Below, one piece after another: positions 1 to 12,700 of a DNA stretch of 64,000 bases. The translations under genes were made by a program, and so were the position numbers. The notes beneath the pieces are model-generated. The model was not told the origin of the DNA. It made no database searches and was given only the letters and a program-made list of their open reading frames with translations. This DNA is from Tubulanus polymorphus (taxonomy: Eukaryota; Nemertea; Palaeonemertea; Tubulaniformes; Tubulanidae), in the NCBI RefSeq assembly GCF_964204645.1, contig NC_134029.1, forward strand, positions 23,454,450 through 23,518,449. Direction: 5' to 3'. Each line of letters begins with the position of its first letter. The first letter of the stretch is position 1.

Positions 1-1783
1 AAGTGACATTAAGATAGGTATCTGTCCCATTCACACAAGTGTTATTACTGATTGTCGGCGTGGGTGGTTTTGATATAGCGGGGAAAACCCTTCCATAAAC
101 CTACCGATTACTCTGAAATCTATCAGCTGTTGAAATGAACTTTTTTCTCAGACTATGCCCAGGTTACGAAGTTTCTTCATTTCGTACCTTTTAACGTCAT
201 ATGCAAAATTTTCAACTCGTAAACATATGAACCGTCATGTGAAAAGTACCAGCGACCTTGACATTTAGCCAGTAAAAATGGTTTTGTCAAGTATTACGCC
301 CGAAGCGTTTGAAACCCTTTTTGCACCGAGGGAAATTTGACATTTCAATTTCGGTTTTTTAATTTAGCCGAATTTATAAAGATTAAAATGTCAAACGATT
401 TAGGCAACGCATTTGTTATTGTTAGCTAGGAAGGATTATTACTGATAATTGCCTCCCAGTGAAACAGCAAATCCATCTTCTAATCGCTCACAGACATTTT
501 CTTTACTCCCTCTAAAGCTTCAGGGCATATATTCTAGACTTCAGCAAAATGAAAATGGCAACTGCGTGCAATGCTAAATCATGGAAGATCACACCCGTTT
601 GGAAAACAATACAATTCTTTACAAAGTTTAATGTAAAATTTCCATCTATATTCGATTTCACATATTGACATGGGAAGGTGGAGGACCCTCGATCGTTCCG
701 CTTCACGAGAAACCCCTCAGAACCGTGAATTAGTTGTGCGTGGTCGTGTCTGTCACTGTCTGATGATTGACATGTTGTTGTTTATGAATCTTAGTTACAG
801 TTTCTTGTCAGTAAGTTTCTGCACCAATCATTGAATCCGTACAGAAGACGTAACAGACCCGCTTCAAACGCGCAAACATCGTCACCATCCTCATCATCGT
901 CATCGTCGTCGAATATTGTATGTACACGTGTCAGTGCGCCACCTATTATCCGATTTTCATATTCGTAAAAATAGTCGCTTCAATTTTTCTGATCTTTTTC
1001 ATTCTCCTTTTGATAGCGTGTGACCTGTGTTTAAACTGGGACCCGATCGGGCTTCATTTAAAATTCCGAATTTACGATATAAAATAATAAATTCAATAAT
1101 TTCACTCGTTCGGGCTGAATTGATTATATGAAAATGGATGGCTCCGAATATACCCTAATTTGGGTATTCATAGTCCCACCCATTACATGAACGGATTGGT
1201 CCAAATATCCTGGTTTAAACGATGGCTCACACACTCCTTTACTCAAATACGTATGTAATTCTACTAACATTTTCTATACTCGTGACGGAATATGTATTGA
1301 GCGAGCAACATCAACAGCAGCGGGGCGGTGACTGAGAGAATATTGAAATAATGATCACTAATGTGGTCGCTTTCATCTCATCCATTTTCATTTTGTTTGT
1401 AAAAAACGATCGCAAACAAAATGATATCATTGAATTTACTGAAGGTGTCGCTAATTATGACGCATTATAAATATACTCGTACATAAATGAGATGATTTTA
1501 TGTGTCCTATTTTTATGCTTGATTAATCTGTATTTTTTTTATATCCTGTTTTGGTTTTCAGTGATGTGACTTCCCGATCCAAAATTAATTCCTACCTCCC
1601 TTGTTGACTGCATTTTTCATGCAAATTTGTATCCGTTCAAATTCTGTAGCGAATTCGCAAGATATCGGTATACCATCGCCGTAACTTAAAGCGCTACAAT
1701 TAATTGAAATTTCAAATTCGGAATGAACGGTCGAATCTTAAGTGCTGCTTTTAAAGAGTGATCGTCGAAAGGTTTTATGGGTT
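1..1783. other. No gene recognised (probably intron or upstream DNA of MICU3)
   Basis: I see no coding exon here. The reading frames are short and lack exon-like borders. The only structure of note is a small hairpin at 1389-1423 with 11-bp perfect arms (CATTTTGTTTG and its complement) around a 13-nt loop. A 190-bp stretch from about 1020 to 1210 is bounded at both ends by the palindrome GTTTAAAC and could be a degenerate transposon, but the inner ends match poorly. Confidence 0.5.
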
Positions 1784-1850
1784 GCAGGACCCAGTTCCAC
1801 ATTTCCGAGTTAAGATTTGACTCAGAGTTAACTCATTGAAAATGAACTAA

Positions 1851-2439
1851 TGTAAACTCTAACTGACCACTGTGGAACTAGATCTTGAGTTCAGAGTAAA
1901 CTCTAACTGACCACTGTGGGACTGGATCCTGAGTTCAGAGTTAACTCTAAATGACCATTGTGGAACTGGATCCTGAGTTCAGAGTAAACTCTAACTGACC
2001 GCTGTGGAACTGGATCCTGAGTTCAGAGTAAACTCTAACTGACCACTGTGGAACTGGATCCTGAGTTCAGAGTAAACTCTAACTGACCACTGTGGAACTG
2101 GATCCTGAGTTTAGAGTAAACTCTAACTGACCACTGTGGAACTGGATCCTGAGTTCAGAGTAAACTCTAACTGACCACTGTGGAACTGGATCTTGAGTTC
2201 AGAGTAAACTCTAACTGACCACTGTGGAACTGGATCCTGAACTGACCACTGTGGAACTAGATCTTGAGTTCAGAGTAAACTCTAACTGACCACTGTGGAA
2301 CTGGATCCTGAGTTCGGAGTAAACTCTAACTGACCACTGTGGAACTGGATCCTGAGTTCAGAGTAAACTCTAACTGACCACTGTGGAACTGGATCCTGAG
2401 TTCAGAGTAAACTCTAACTGACCACTGTGGAACTGGATG
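1851..2439. repeat. 44-bp minisatellite, about 14 copies
   Basis: A unit of about 44 bp is repeated head to tail about 14 times with few changes; one copy near 2234-2258 is shortened to about 25 bp. Each unit contains ACTGACCACTGTGG, then AACTGGATCCTGAG, and a near-palindrome built on AGAGT-aa-ACTCT flanked by AGTT and AACT. The block follows a related but diverged segment (about 1790-1850). Similar wording (CTGTGGAACTGGATCC next to CTCAGAGATAACTGAG) recurs once at about 45,798-45,853, so the array probably grew from one copy of a dispersed repeat family. Confidence 0.9.
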
Positions 2440-2488
2440 CCGGTTGATAACTGCACTGGTATAATTTGCTACAGGGTTTGAATCCAGT

Positions 2489-2563
2489 TGTCGAAGTGGT
2501 TTCTTATTTAGTCGTATTTTAGTCTAGATTTTTCAACCTCTCAAACGCGAAACCACTTCGACA
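2489..2563. repeat. Foldback: 15-bp perfect inverted repeat
   Basis: The 15 bases at 2489-2503 (TGTCGAAGTGGTTTC) are the exact reverse complement of 2549-2563, with a 45-nt spacer. It lies just after the minisatellite. It may be a small foldback element or an RNA hairpin if transcribed; nothing shows which. Confidence 0.7.
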
Positions 2564-2725
2564 GCTGATGGTCTAAATCGTCTCGGTCGGTGACCAGTTT
2601 GTTTTTCGATTGTTGTTTCCGCGAGTTTTTTTCTCTGCCACACGACGAGGAACATGCGTTAATACATTAAACTGCGCTTTCACTAATTAAATCTGAGTTG
2701 TATTTATTTATTCTTATTACTGCAG

Positions 2726-2842
2726 CTTTCACGGATATTCGGTAGTGTACCCAACGATGACATCACTAACCTGCCCGATTCACCCGATTCACAAAACGTT
2801 GATGATACACCTAGAGAACGGCAAATAGGAACTATATGGGAT
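2726..2842 (+). CDS. Candidate upstream exon of the MICU3-like gene
   Basis: A 117-nt open stretch is bordered by a good acceptor (TTATTACTGCAG) and a plausible donor (GAT|GTAGGT). It begins and ends in phase 0 and encodes 39 residues starting LSRIFGSVPNDDITNLPDSP and ending in GTIWD. The next firm exon at 6327 also starts in phase 0, so the two join without a frame break. In the MICU3 family a variable linker lies just before the second EF-hand-like lobe, and an acidic, low-complexity linker fits there. There is no conserved motif to prove it, so transcript evidence is needed. Confidence 0.45.
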
Positions 2843-4323
2843 GTAGGTTGATTAATGCACTGTACACCACAGTAAAGATGACGCACACACGTCTTATCCG
2901 TATTCATCGAGTTCTCTAAAAATCACTTTATTATACAAACTGTATATTTATGACTGTGCCTCGTTTTTGGAAGTTTTTCAAATTTATGATCTGTACGGCG
3001 ACAATTTGTCTCTAAAATTTCGAAAACGTGTGTTGAAAGCGCGGAAAACGAAATGACATTTAAGAAAAAGAAATTTACTGTGTGTAGGTTCTTATTTATT
3101 ACGTTATTGGTCTAAAACGCGTTCAGTTTTTTGTTTTTGTTTTTGATGCGGCCACACAAGATCTGCTACTATTCCAATTACGCTCAAAATTTATATATTT
3201 ATATATCGTCTGTTGGCCTTCGATACAGACATATAGTGAGACAGACTTTGTAACCGTGTATCTGATCGCGCTGTCAATTGCCAGGAAGAAAAAAAAACGT
3301 TTAAAAGTTAAAAGCCCTATCTGAAAAACCTTTTGATATCGTGGCGTAAAAAGGGCAAATTCCACGCGAAAGTCTGGACCCATAAATCCGTCTGATTCTT
3401 TGATGATTTTTGATGTTTGTAATCTTTATGACGTGATCAGATATTCGGCTGAAAAATAACAGTCCAATAAATAAGAATCTGGACACAGACGTATAGTGGC
3501 TTTTGGACCGATTAAAAACAACAATGACGAAAGTATTGATGCCTTTTACATGTGCATTGTTTGAACATTGCATCAATCGGAAACCTGTTCGTGCTGAGGT
3601 TAGAACGATGTTTAAAACGGAGAAATCTGGAAAAAGCTCAGAATTTCTCATTTGAACTGAGTTTTGAATAGTTCTTGTTTTGCTGTATAAAAAATTTACA
3701 CGTGTTTGAACACCTTTAACTAACGTTAATGATCTGTTATGCTTAAACTATTCGCTGCTACTAAAGAAATGGCTGAATGAAAAAATCTGCATGAATGGTG
3801 TCGGGTTGGAATCTTTTTCGTATCGAAAGTTGATAATGTTTTCAGCGGCGAAATTGTGTAAATGACGATAGCGCAAATAGAAACGACTGGATCGTTGTTT
3901 ATTTTCATCTGAATTTGCAAAATAATTGATCGTTAAAACGTTTAATTCGTGCCCTGGATGATATTTTGCCTGGATAATCTACTTTTTAAAGAAGTCCTAC
4001 TTTCTGGCTATTTATATGTATTTAGATAACTTTCTTCGCAAAATACACCGTATTTGGATTTACGAATGATCTATCGATTGACAGCGACGATATTCCGTTG
4101 AACTCGAGGAGTTATCTATAGTCATACACGCAATATCGCCGCCTCGTTGAAATAGACTCACGCGATTAGTTTTCGTTTTATCGTTCATAAATATCATTTA
4201 AAATATGAAACTACGCGTTCAATTTGATATTAACTAAAAAGTTTTAAGATGTGGACGAAATTAGGGAAGTCAAGGGCGTGGCCAGTATGTAAAACTGTCG
4301 ACACGATATAAATACACCACAGT
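2843..4323. other. No gene recognised
   Basis: AT-rich sequence with short overlapping reading frames on both strands and no exon borders or conserved motifs that I can support. Most likely intron of the MICU3-like gene if the exon at 2726 is real. Confidence 0.45.
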
Positions 4324-4420
4324 TATCCCACAATAATTCAGCCAAAGATGTTTAGTTCTCGATGAAGTAAAAATCCTTTACTAAAGAACTTTACATTTCT
4401 GGCTGAATTATTGTGGGATA
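4324..4420. repeat. Foldback: 21-bp perfect inverted repeat
   Basis: Positions 4324-4344 and 4400-4420 are exact reverse complements over 21 bp, beginning TATCCCACAATAATTC. The 55-nt spacer holds a second, inner 6-bp pair (AGTTCT and AGAACT). The perfect arms suggest a young foldback or MITE, or a long RNA hairpin. Confidence 0.8.
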
Positions 4421-4539
4421 TTTCTCTCGTAAACAGTATAGGACCCGGCAGGCTACACTGTTATGGCCAAGTCATCATTATCAAAACACCTTGAATTAAT
4501 TCAATCCGTCGCTTGACGAATTTACAGTGTAAACTATTA

Positions 4540-4622
4540 GGGATCGTTCATTTATTACCTACGCGGCCGATTCTGGCCTGAAAAAGTCAAATTTCATGCG
4601 TACTTAAAAAAATGAATGATCC
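4540..4622. mobile_element. Short copy of a MITE with GGGATCRTTCATTTATTAC ends
   Basis: The left end GGGATCGTTCATTTATTAC and the right end ATGAATGATCC match the terminal inverted repeats of the fuller element at 7647-7810. The inner phrase AAAGTCAAATTTCATGC is shared as well. This copy is about 83 bp, so most of the middle is missing. It is non-autonomous, with no coding potential. Confidence 0.75.
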
Positions 4623-4798
4623 ACGTTAACTCTTTTTTTAATTGTTTTTAAAATGATGCTAAGATAATGTTTGTAATATAGACGTATTTCAAATTATCGT
4701 GCCTACAAATTGTCAAAATTCTGGCTACGTCCGTGGCAGGTGTTTGTAATATAAACTGCTATTTCACCGATCTGATGATTGCTGGCCTTGTTTTTCAG

Positions 4799-4816
4799 GA
4801 CTCAACAAACAAGGAG
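4799..4816 (+). CDS. Candidate 18-nt microexon, copy 1
   Basis: The bases GACTCAACAAACAAGGAG (DSTNKE) follow a strong acceptor (TTGTTTTTCAG) and precede GTAAAA. The length is a multiple of three, and the candidate exon upstream (ending 2842) and the firm exon downstream (starting 6327) are both in phase 0, so inclusion would add six residues without breaking the frame. Vertebrate MICU1 is known to have an alternatively spliced microexon, so the idea is not strange for this family. No transcript evidence is visible here. Confidence 0.3.
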
Positions 4817-5041
4817 GTAAAAATATTGCAGTGGTGGTGAATGATTTCTTTTTTTGCCGTCAAAAATGATGCTCGAAATACGTCGAAATTTATCGATTAT
4901 GAAAGTATCATTTCTGACCCATTTCTCTTATAGTCGAAGCCCGAAAAAATCTAAACGAATACTGGCAAAAAAATTCGATTATTTCGACGAATCGCCGCAT
5001 TACTAGTTCTAGATTTAAATACCGGTGGCGCCTCAGTCCAG

Positions 5042-5179
<138 letters not shown>

Positions 5180-5185
5180 TTTCAG

Positions 5186-5203
5186 GACTCAACAAACAAG
5201 GAG
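5186..5203 (+). CDS. Candidate 18-nt microexon, copy 2
   Basis: Identical to the candidate at 4799-4816, including the acceptor pyrimidine tract and the GTAAAA donor, because it lies in the second copy of the tandem duplication. If both are used, the protein could gain zero, six or twelve residues. Confidence 0.28.
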
Positions 5204-5428
5204 GTAAAAATATTGCAGTGGTGGTGAATGATTTCTTTTTTTGCCGTCAAAAATGATGCTCGAAATACGTCGAAATTTATCGATTATGAAAGTATCATTT
5301 CTGACCCATTTCTCTTATAGTCGAAGCCCGAAAAAATCTAAACGAATACTGGCAAAAAAATTCGATTATTTCGACGAATCGCCGCATTACTAGTTCTAGA
5401 TTTAAATACCGGTGGCGCCTCAGTCCAG

Positions 5429-6326
<898 letters not shown>

Positions 6327-8299
6327 GTTGATACAAATATTGATATAACGGAAGTTCCCGACACGACGCTGTTGATTCATTTCTTCGGATCGAAGGGACG
6401 CGATACTCTTAATTACAAAGATTTCAGCAGGTGAGGGCAACAGCAATTTTCGGCTATAAAGAAAATTATACCCCGTTTCGCCTTAAATCGGCCGGGTCAC
6501 TTTTGTAAGCTACAAAAATATTTGTAATCGGTTCATTTCTATAATTGCCGAATCCGTCATTGCTAGCTTGATCATGATTTTAAAAGAAATGATATACAGG
6601 GAATATATATCATTTTTCCTGAAGTGATGAATAATAAGACACTGCGTTTAGAAGCATATCTGGATTCGTGTTTCACAGGTTCATGGATAATCTACAAACG
6701 GAAGTTTTACAGTTGGAATTTAACGAGTTTTCTCGCGGTATGCCCACCATTTCCGAGACAGAGTTTGCAAAGATTCTGTTACGATATACGACACTAGAGG
6801 CCGCTAGTCAACAGGAATACTTGCAGCGTGTTGAAGAACGCATTCCCGATGAGAAGGTAATAGCCGCGATCACACGAGCGTTTTTGGCCCGGGCCAAGTT
6901 TTAACAAAACTCATTATTCATACCGATTTAAACCGCTCAGATTTACACATTTTTGACTGTAATATTAACGTTTTAAACCCGTATTTGTTGCAGTTTTGAA
7001 CCAGTTATTATCGATTCTATTCGCAGGGCATTACTTTCGAAGAGTTCAAGAAGTTTTTCCAATTTCTGAACAATTTAGACGATTTTACGGTCGCCATGAG
7101 AATGTACACGTTCGCCAATCAACCAATCTCTCAAGGTCAGCGACACCAATAAAAACGAAGCTTTTTTTCTCTAAACTTAAAGCGCTATACATCAAATTAC
7201 AAATTTAGGATGTATAATTAATTGACCTAAAATGCTCACAGACACAAGGCAAATATTATGTATCTATCTATTTCGTAAATAGAATTTACAATTGAATCTG
7301 GGTATGGAAAAAGTATTGAAAAGGTATGGAAAATTATATTGGCCAAACCGTGGACACCCTGGTTTGCACAGGGATATTGGACACAAATTATGTATCGTGT
7401 GTCATGTTATGCACTAACGAAACTTTGGCTGACGTTTCTTTTCTTTTTAACCATTTTAGATGAATTTCAAAGAGCGGTGAAAGTGTGCGTAGGTCATACG
7501 TTAGATAAAAACCTCGTGAACACAGTATTCCAGATATTTGACACAGATGGCGACGGTCATTTAAGTCATCAGGAATTCATATCAATCATGAAAGATCGTT
7601 TACATCGAGGTGTTCGAGTAAGTTTTGATTACCGGAGATTGTGAAAGGGATCATTCATTTATTACGTACGCATTAGGGGAGAGGGAGGGGTTAGTGCAAT
7701 GGCGTATACTGTAATGCTTTATGTATATGGAAAAAATGGCCGATTTTGGCCGTACAGGTGGGCGGTTGAGAAAGTCAAATTTCATGCATACGTAATAAAT
7801 GAATGATCCCATATGAAAAATGTGAAAGAAAAAATGTTTGACACAAATAATTAATAGAAAATGTGAACAAAATGTGAAGATTTTCTTTTAATTCGGGAAA
7901 TATTTTGTAAATTCATTTAACACTTCACTTAGCATAGTTTTGGGCAATTGCTTGCCCGAGGACATTTTCTTGAAAATCATCTCGATCAACCAGTCACCAG
8001 TAAAATGTTGACTTCCCTGTAGTATGATGGTATGTTCACTTTGTTACGAAGGCCCCATTTCTATTCGGGAAAATTGATTGCTATAGATTACTAATGTTAT
8101 ATAGATGGTAAGAATTTGAGAATTTGAATTCATGTATTCTGCGGGACCAATGAATGTTTTTTGACACAGGCTCTACTCTAGTGCATTAATGGGTTATATG
8201 TGCGCTCTCTAACACTCATTTCAGTCACATCTCGACGAGAAAAGTCAGTGGTCGATTTTTAAAACTTGCGTCAAACGCGAAATCAAACAGAATCAATAG
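6327..8299 (+). CDS. MICU3: MICU3-like mitochondrial calcium-uptake regulator, C-terminal half
   Basis: Five exons in matching phase: 6327-6430, 6679-6856, 7027-7135, 7460-7617 and 8225-8299 (stop TAG). MICU proteins sit in the mitochondrial intermembrane space, bind calcium through EF-hands and gate the uniporter MCU. Family wording is plain: DTTLLIHFFGSKGRDTL, FMDNLQTEVLQLEF, ISETEFAKILLRYT, GITFEEFKKFFQFLNNLDDF and IMKDRLHRG. The last EF-hand (DTDGDGHLSHQEF) has a canonical loop. The C-terminus SHLDEKSQWSIFKTCVKREI matches the short basic tail of MICU3 better than the longer MICU1 tail. The N-terminus, including the mitochondrial presequence and first EF-hand, is not found and must lie upstream or outside the window. 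MICU1 or MICU2 are less likely from the wording. Confidence 0.93.
7647..7810. mobile_element. MITE, 164 bp, ends GGGATCATTCATTTATTAC
   Basis: The element starts GGGATCATTCATTTATTACG and ends with the inverse CGTAATAAATGAATGATCCC, giving near-perfect terminal inverted repeats of about 20 bp. It has no coding frame and lies 30 bp after the donor of a MICU3 exon, inside the last intron. It is related to the shorter copy at 4540-4622. A clear target-site duplication was not found. Confidence 0.88.
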
Positions 8300-8613
8300 A
8301 GAGTAGGGAGTGATGGCTACAGCTGCTGAGATGAAAGTGGAAGATGCTCGGGACAGTTTGTTAATGTATTAGACAGCTGAGATCAGTAATAAACCTGTCA
8401 TATATTGGTTTCAAGGATATTTTCACTAACTCTAGATTGTGAAGAGGGTGAAATTTGTTGCGAATAAGGCGACAATTGTTAAACCCACGATGAAAAAACC
8501 GAACATTTCTTTAAACATCGACAAATTTAGAAATTTGTCACGAAATCCGAATTTTCAGTTTTTGGCCATTTTCGGTTTATTTCATTGTGGTTTTGAAACT
8601 TCTGTATATTGTA

Positions 8614-8619
8614 AATAAA
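8614..8619 (+). terminator. Possible polyadenylation signal of MICU3
   Basis: AATAAA about 315 bases after the stop codon. Another AATAAA lies near 8690 and further ones near 8958 and 8974, so the site actually used is uncertain. Confidence 0.4.
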
Positions 8620-8699
8620 ATATCTAACGTATATCTAAACATTGTTTACGTTGTGAGATCAATCTATCGAATGTTATCGGGCTTTAGAGAATAAAGGAT

Positions 8700-9526
8700 A
8701 TAATATTATTCAACTGCTTTTTGAGAATATATGGTGTAAGGAATCGTTCGAGCTGCTCTGGTTTTACTCTCTGATTCCGATAGATGGCAGAGTCAGTGAA
8801 ACAGCAACCGCTCGAATATGATATATTTATTCTTTTCTTTTCAATTTTTCTATATACAATGTAGATCTGTTAGCGTTAACACGTATACCTGTATGATGAT
8901 CGTACGGCGCTTATTGCACTTTTTATATTGTTTTTCCTTGAAGTGTTAAAAATTACAAATAAATGATAACAAATAAAATGCGATGAATCGAGCGTTTGAT
9001 TTTTAATTCTTTAATTTCTCGAGACTGATGATCCGCTGAGCATATGAGAACTGTCGGTGTAATCCAGCCTGGAGCCCACCCTCTTCGTGATAATCGGATG
9101 TGGCCATTCGCAAATTTTCTAATTCTATTTACGAAATTAAAGATATAATGTACTTAGGGAGAAGTAGCCAATTATATCTCGCGTATACAATGTAGATGTC
9201 TACGCACTTTATGCATGGTCCTCGGTGTAAGGGGGTCTGTTCGTGTTGAAAACCTTAACGAGGCGAAGTCTTTAGGATTAGAATTTGAGACTAATCTATG
9301 ATCAAGTGTCGAATATCGGGGTCTGGTTGCGGATACCTACCACGAATGAAGAAAGGAGAGATGTGAATTTAAATTATTCACCGTCATTCGTTTCTTTTTC
9401 CCCCGGAGACGATATCCTGCGAACTGCTGCTATTCGTTATACCGCGGCTGGAGGAGGAGATAGTCTGTCTGTACTACACCTAGTCTAAACGTTATTCATA
9501 ATTTAATCAGATCTTTTCTTGGGATT
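8700..9526. other. Intergenic, nothing recognised
   Basis: Region between the 3' ends of two convergent genes. A short plus-strand frame at 9285-9488 has no exon borders or family wording. Confidence 0.45.
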
Positions 9527-9747
9527 TCACATCGGGTTCCACGAATTCAATTTTTGATCGAGTCTGGGAATTTGAGACTTGCCGCTGGCACTGGAAGGCT
9601 TATCCGGAATCTGCGATGTTTCAAAATACTTTTCCGCTTTATACGGTACCGGTATATAAGTCGATCCATATTGCAGCGGAAAAAAAGTCCAGCCGGTTGG
9701 AAAATGCTCAACGTTTTCCAGTTGAATCGCGCTTTTCTGCCCGATTG
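9527..9747 (-). CDS. Terminal coding exon of an unrecognised small protein
   Basis: On the minus strand a good acceptor (TTCATTGTTGCAG) opens a phase-1 exon that encodes 72 residues and a stop. The peptide runs through QLENVEHFPTGWTFFPLQYG, then STYIPVPYKAEKYFETSQIP, and ends in LNSWNPM. It is rich in aromatic residues and proline, without low complexity, and looks like a folded or filament-binding tail; small ciliary microtubule inner proteins have this look, but I cannot name a family. A possible preceding donor, AATCAAT|GTAAGT at about 9978, would match phase 1, but a stop lies shortly upstream in that frame, so the upstream exon is not settled. Overlapping plus-strand frames are judged chance. 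Confidence 0.5.
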
Positions 9748-12700
9748 CTGCAACAATGAAAACCACACAGCGTCATTTCGGATATAAAGCTTCTTTTCTG
9801 TCGCTTTAATAAATGCGCATTCGAGTGAATCATAATTTAAAGTAACGATAATTGAATTTTTATTTCGTGAAAATCTAATCTAAATCGCGTTTCGCTGATG
9901 CGTGTTACACAGTTACAATACAATATCCATCGGGATGAATAGAAGACCAACTATGTGCAAACTTTTAAAAGAGAACTTACATTGATTAGAATCTACAAAT
10001 CTTTGCACATTTGGAGTTGTATAATGAATTCATGACCAGATCTGAGACATTGTTCGCGATAAATCAACCGAATGAGCTTTGACTATGTCAATATGACGCC
10101 ACGGCAATAGTCGGCGTCAGCAATATTGGCTGATAGTAAACGCTCCAACACGTGGCGTAGCGGGACACTGTTCGCCGTTCAACCCCGCAAACGCCCAAAA
10201 TATCAAGACACACAGAAACGCATCATCTTTCCAAGCATAATCTCTCCGAGGAAAATATACATAATCCTTTGCTCGTACATCGTTGCACAAAAGATGTTTA
10301 AATATATTAAACTGATCGGACAAAAGGTGCACCTTTTGACGAGATGCCATGAGCTTAGTGCGCTAGCCTTTGATGTTTGTTGTTTTTTAAGTCCCAGTGG
10401 AACTCAATCAAGCAGAGCCATCGTCGGGCCACGATATGACCTTGAGAACTGGATTCAATTCCTATAAATCCACATATTCAGCAGCTCAATTTCCAGTCAA
10501 GTTCTAATATGTACTGATTATTGAATAAGTAAAAAGGACGGATTAGTTTTATAGATTGGGCTCTATTTATATACCGGTATGCAGTTACAGCGAAATAGTC
10601 CGGTTTCATGTGGCGAAGTGTTCTTCATTTTAAATCTAATCTATAAAACTGGCCCCTGGCATGTGGATGTAAAACGATATTTTTAATGATTTCGCAGGTT
10701 CTAATCATGTGAATTTACCGGAAACCCGATTGTTAATTTTCTGGTAGTTCAACTATTCGATTTTCACATCGCCCGGGTGAACTAAGAATTACCCGAGTGA
10801 GACCGGGGGCAGAAAACGCCAGTTAAAAACTACGAAGGATCTTTTCTCGGCTTCTTACGTGTTAATATACAAGTAGTTCACCTGGCAAATTCACACGATT
10901 TCTCGTCACGAAAAAACCACGCCTCCACACGCCGGGTAACAGGCGCGGTTTTTATCATATAAAACATCTCTGACAGTTGCTCGACTCTCTCTTTCTCGAA
11001 CAACAAAAACAGGACGATTCGATCGGGAGAATCGTGGATCCGGTGAATATCTGCAGCCGTCTGCTTCAGTCTGCTGTACGTGGCAGGTGTGTCGATTCAC
11101 AGGCACGCATTCGGTCGCTAGAATTTACGGCACCGTTTATCTGATAGATTTGATACGGCTGAGAGACTGGTCGTGCATTGACCGCTCAATAAAGGCAGCA
11201 TCCATGAAAAACTCTCCCTCGTTTTAACTATGGTGCATTGAGGAGTTTTTCCATACATATACTTATCATGTACATATAATGTATCATCGGACTGTTCTCA
11301 ACACTTCGTGTTCTCAGTGTCATTTCCGATTCCATCTTTTTCGATATCTATTTACGGTCTTTGTGGCAGATATTTGATATCTGTTCTCGGGCGTTAATGT
11401 TTTTCGTGCTTTATGAGTGGGTTAACAAAGGTTGTCAGTATCTCTCTGTATTAACCGCCCCTCTTTATTTGTATGTTTCTACTGAACGGATGTACAATAA
11501 CGCAAATAAAAACAGGTTCAGTTAAATCCGTGTTACCTTTCGCGCAAATTCGAGTAAAAAGTCCACTCCGCGTCAGCGACACAGGGGATCTCTAGTCGTC
11601 CATGTTTTAACCAATCCGATCACGCGCTGCTTAATCTATAGCAATGTGAAAAGCTAAGAGGCATGAGGTATTTTTTCTAAAATCACGAATGGCTGTCGTG
11701 TAACTTGAAATCGAAATGATTATGTTTATGAAGTCGAAGGAATATTTCTATCATTTACATCATGCAACTTGTCTTCAACCGCGGACCAACTTTTCATTTA
11801 CGAAACTAAATCATATATGAAAAATAGTCAAGCTCTTGGGAACCCTTACAATATACCGCGTACTGCTATCGTCTACCGCTGCAAAGTGTGAATTTAATAT
11901 CTGTTATGAGTCTTCTATTCTGGCATTCTAGAATTGGTAATCTTCGATTTAAAAGTAAGATGACCCGGTGCTGATATTAATCAAGTTCCTTTTTCATGAG
12001 TACCGCGGAACGACGTGGGTATAAAACATGTACGTCTTTTTCTCATTAAAGTATTTGAATATTAAATGGTTTTTGTAAATGATCTTACTGCTGTCTACCC
12101 ACGCAACTTACAGACTGAAAACCGATTTATCTGACTCCATCCCTGCACTGTTACAACCTACATCCTATACTAGCTAGCGACAAGGAGGCTTTATTCTGAT
12201 CATTTTTCAAACTTTTCCCGACTTCATGTTCGTCTATGCGACGCTTCACGCTTCACACTATTTCTCGTGACAAGCCAGTGATAGATTATTACGCGAAAGC
12301 CACGCGGAGCCACGTTCATGGTCGCAGGGTAGGAAAAATTGAAATTTCGATTGGGATAAAAATGACCAGTCTACGGATGAATAATGGCTGTTGCTAGTGT
12401 GATTGAAAGTGGCGTTGCATTACCGAGTATTAATCCTTGGCAATTACAGACGAGCTATACTGAGTAAATTCACTGATATTTGTTCACGCAATCCATCAGA
12501 AATAGTTATATTCCGCCATCTCTTACTCTTCTTCATTTTCTCATCATGGCAACCGCCATATGTCTGACAATCATATATTATTAACCCTATATTAACTGTT
12601 CATATTATATCTTCATTATTCAAATAAATGTACGAAGTAAAATGAATGAACTCCAAATGTATCGATAGATTTCTGAATAAGAAAATAACAGTCCGCCATT

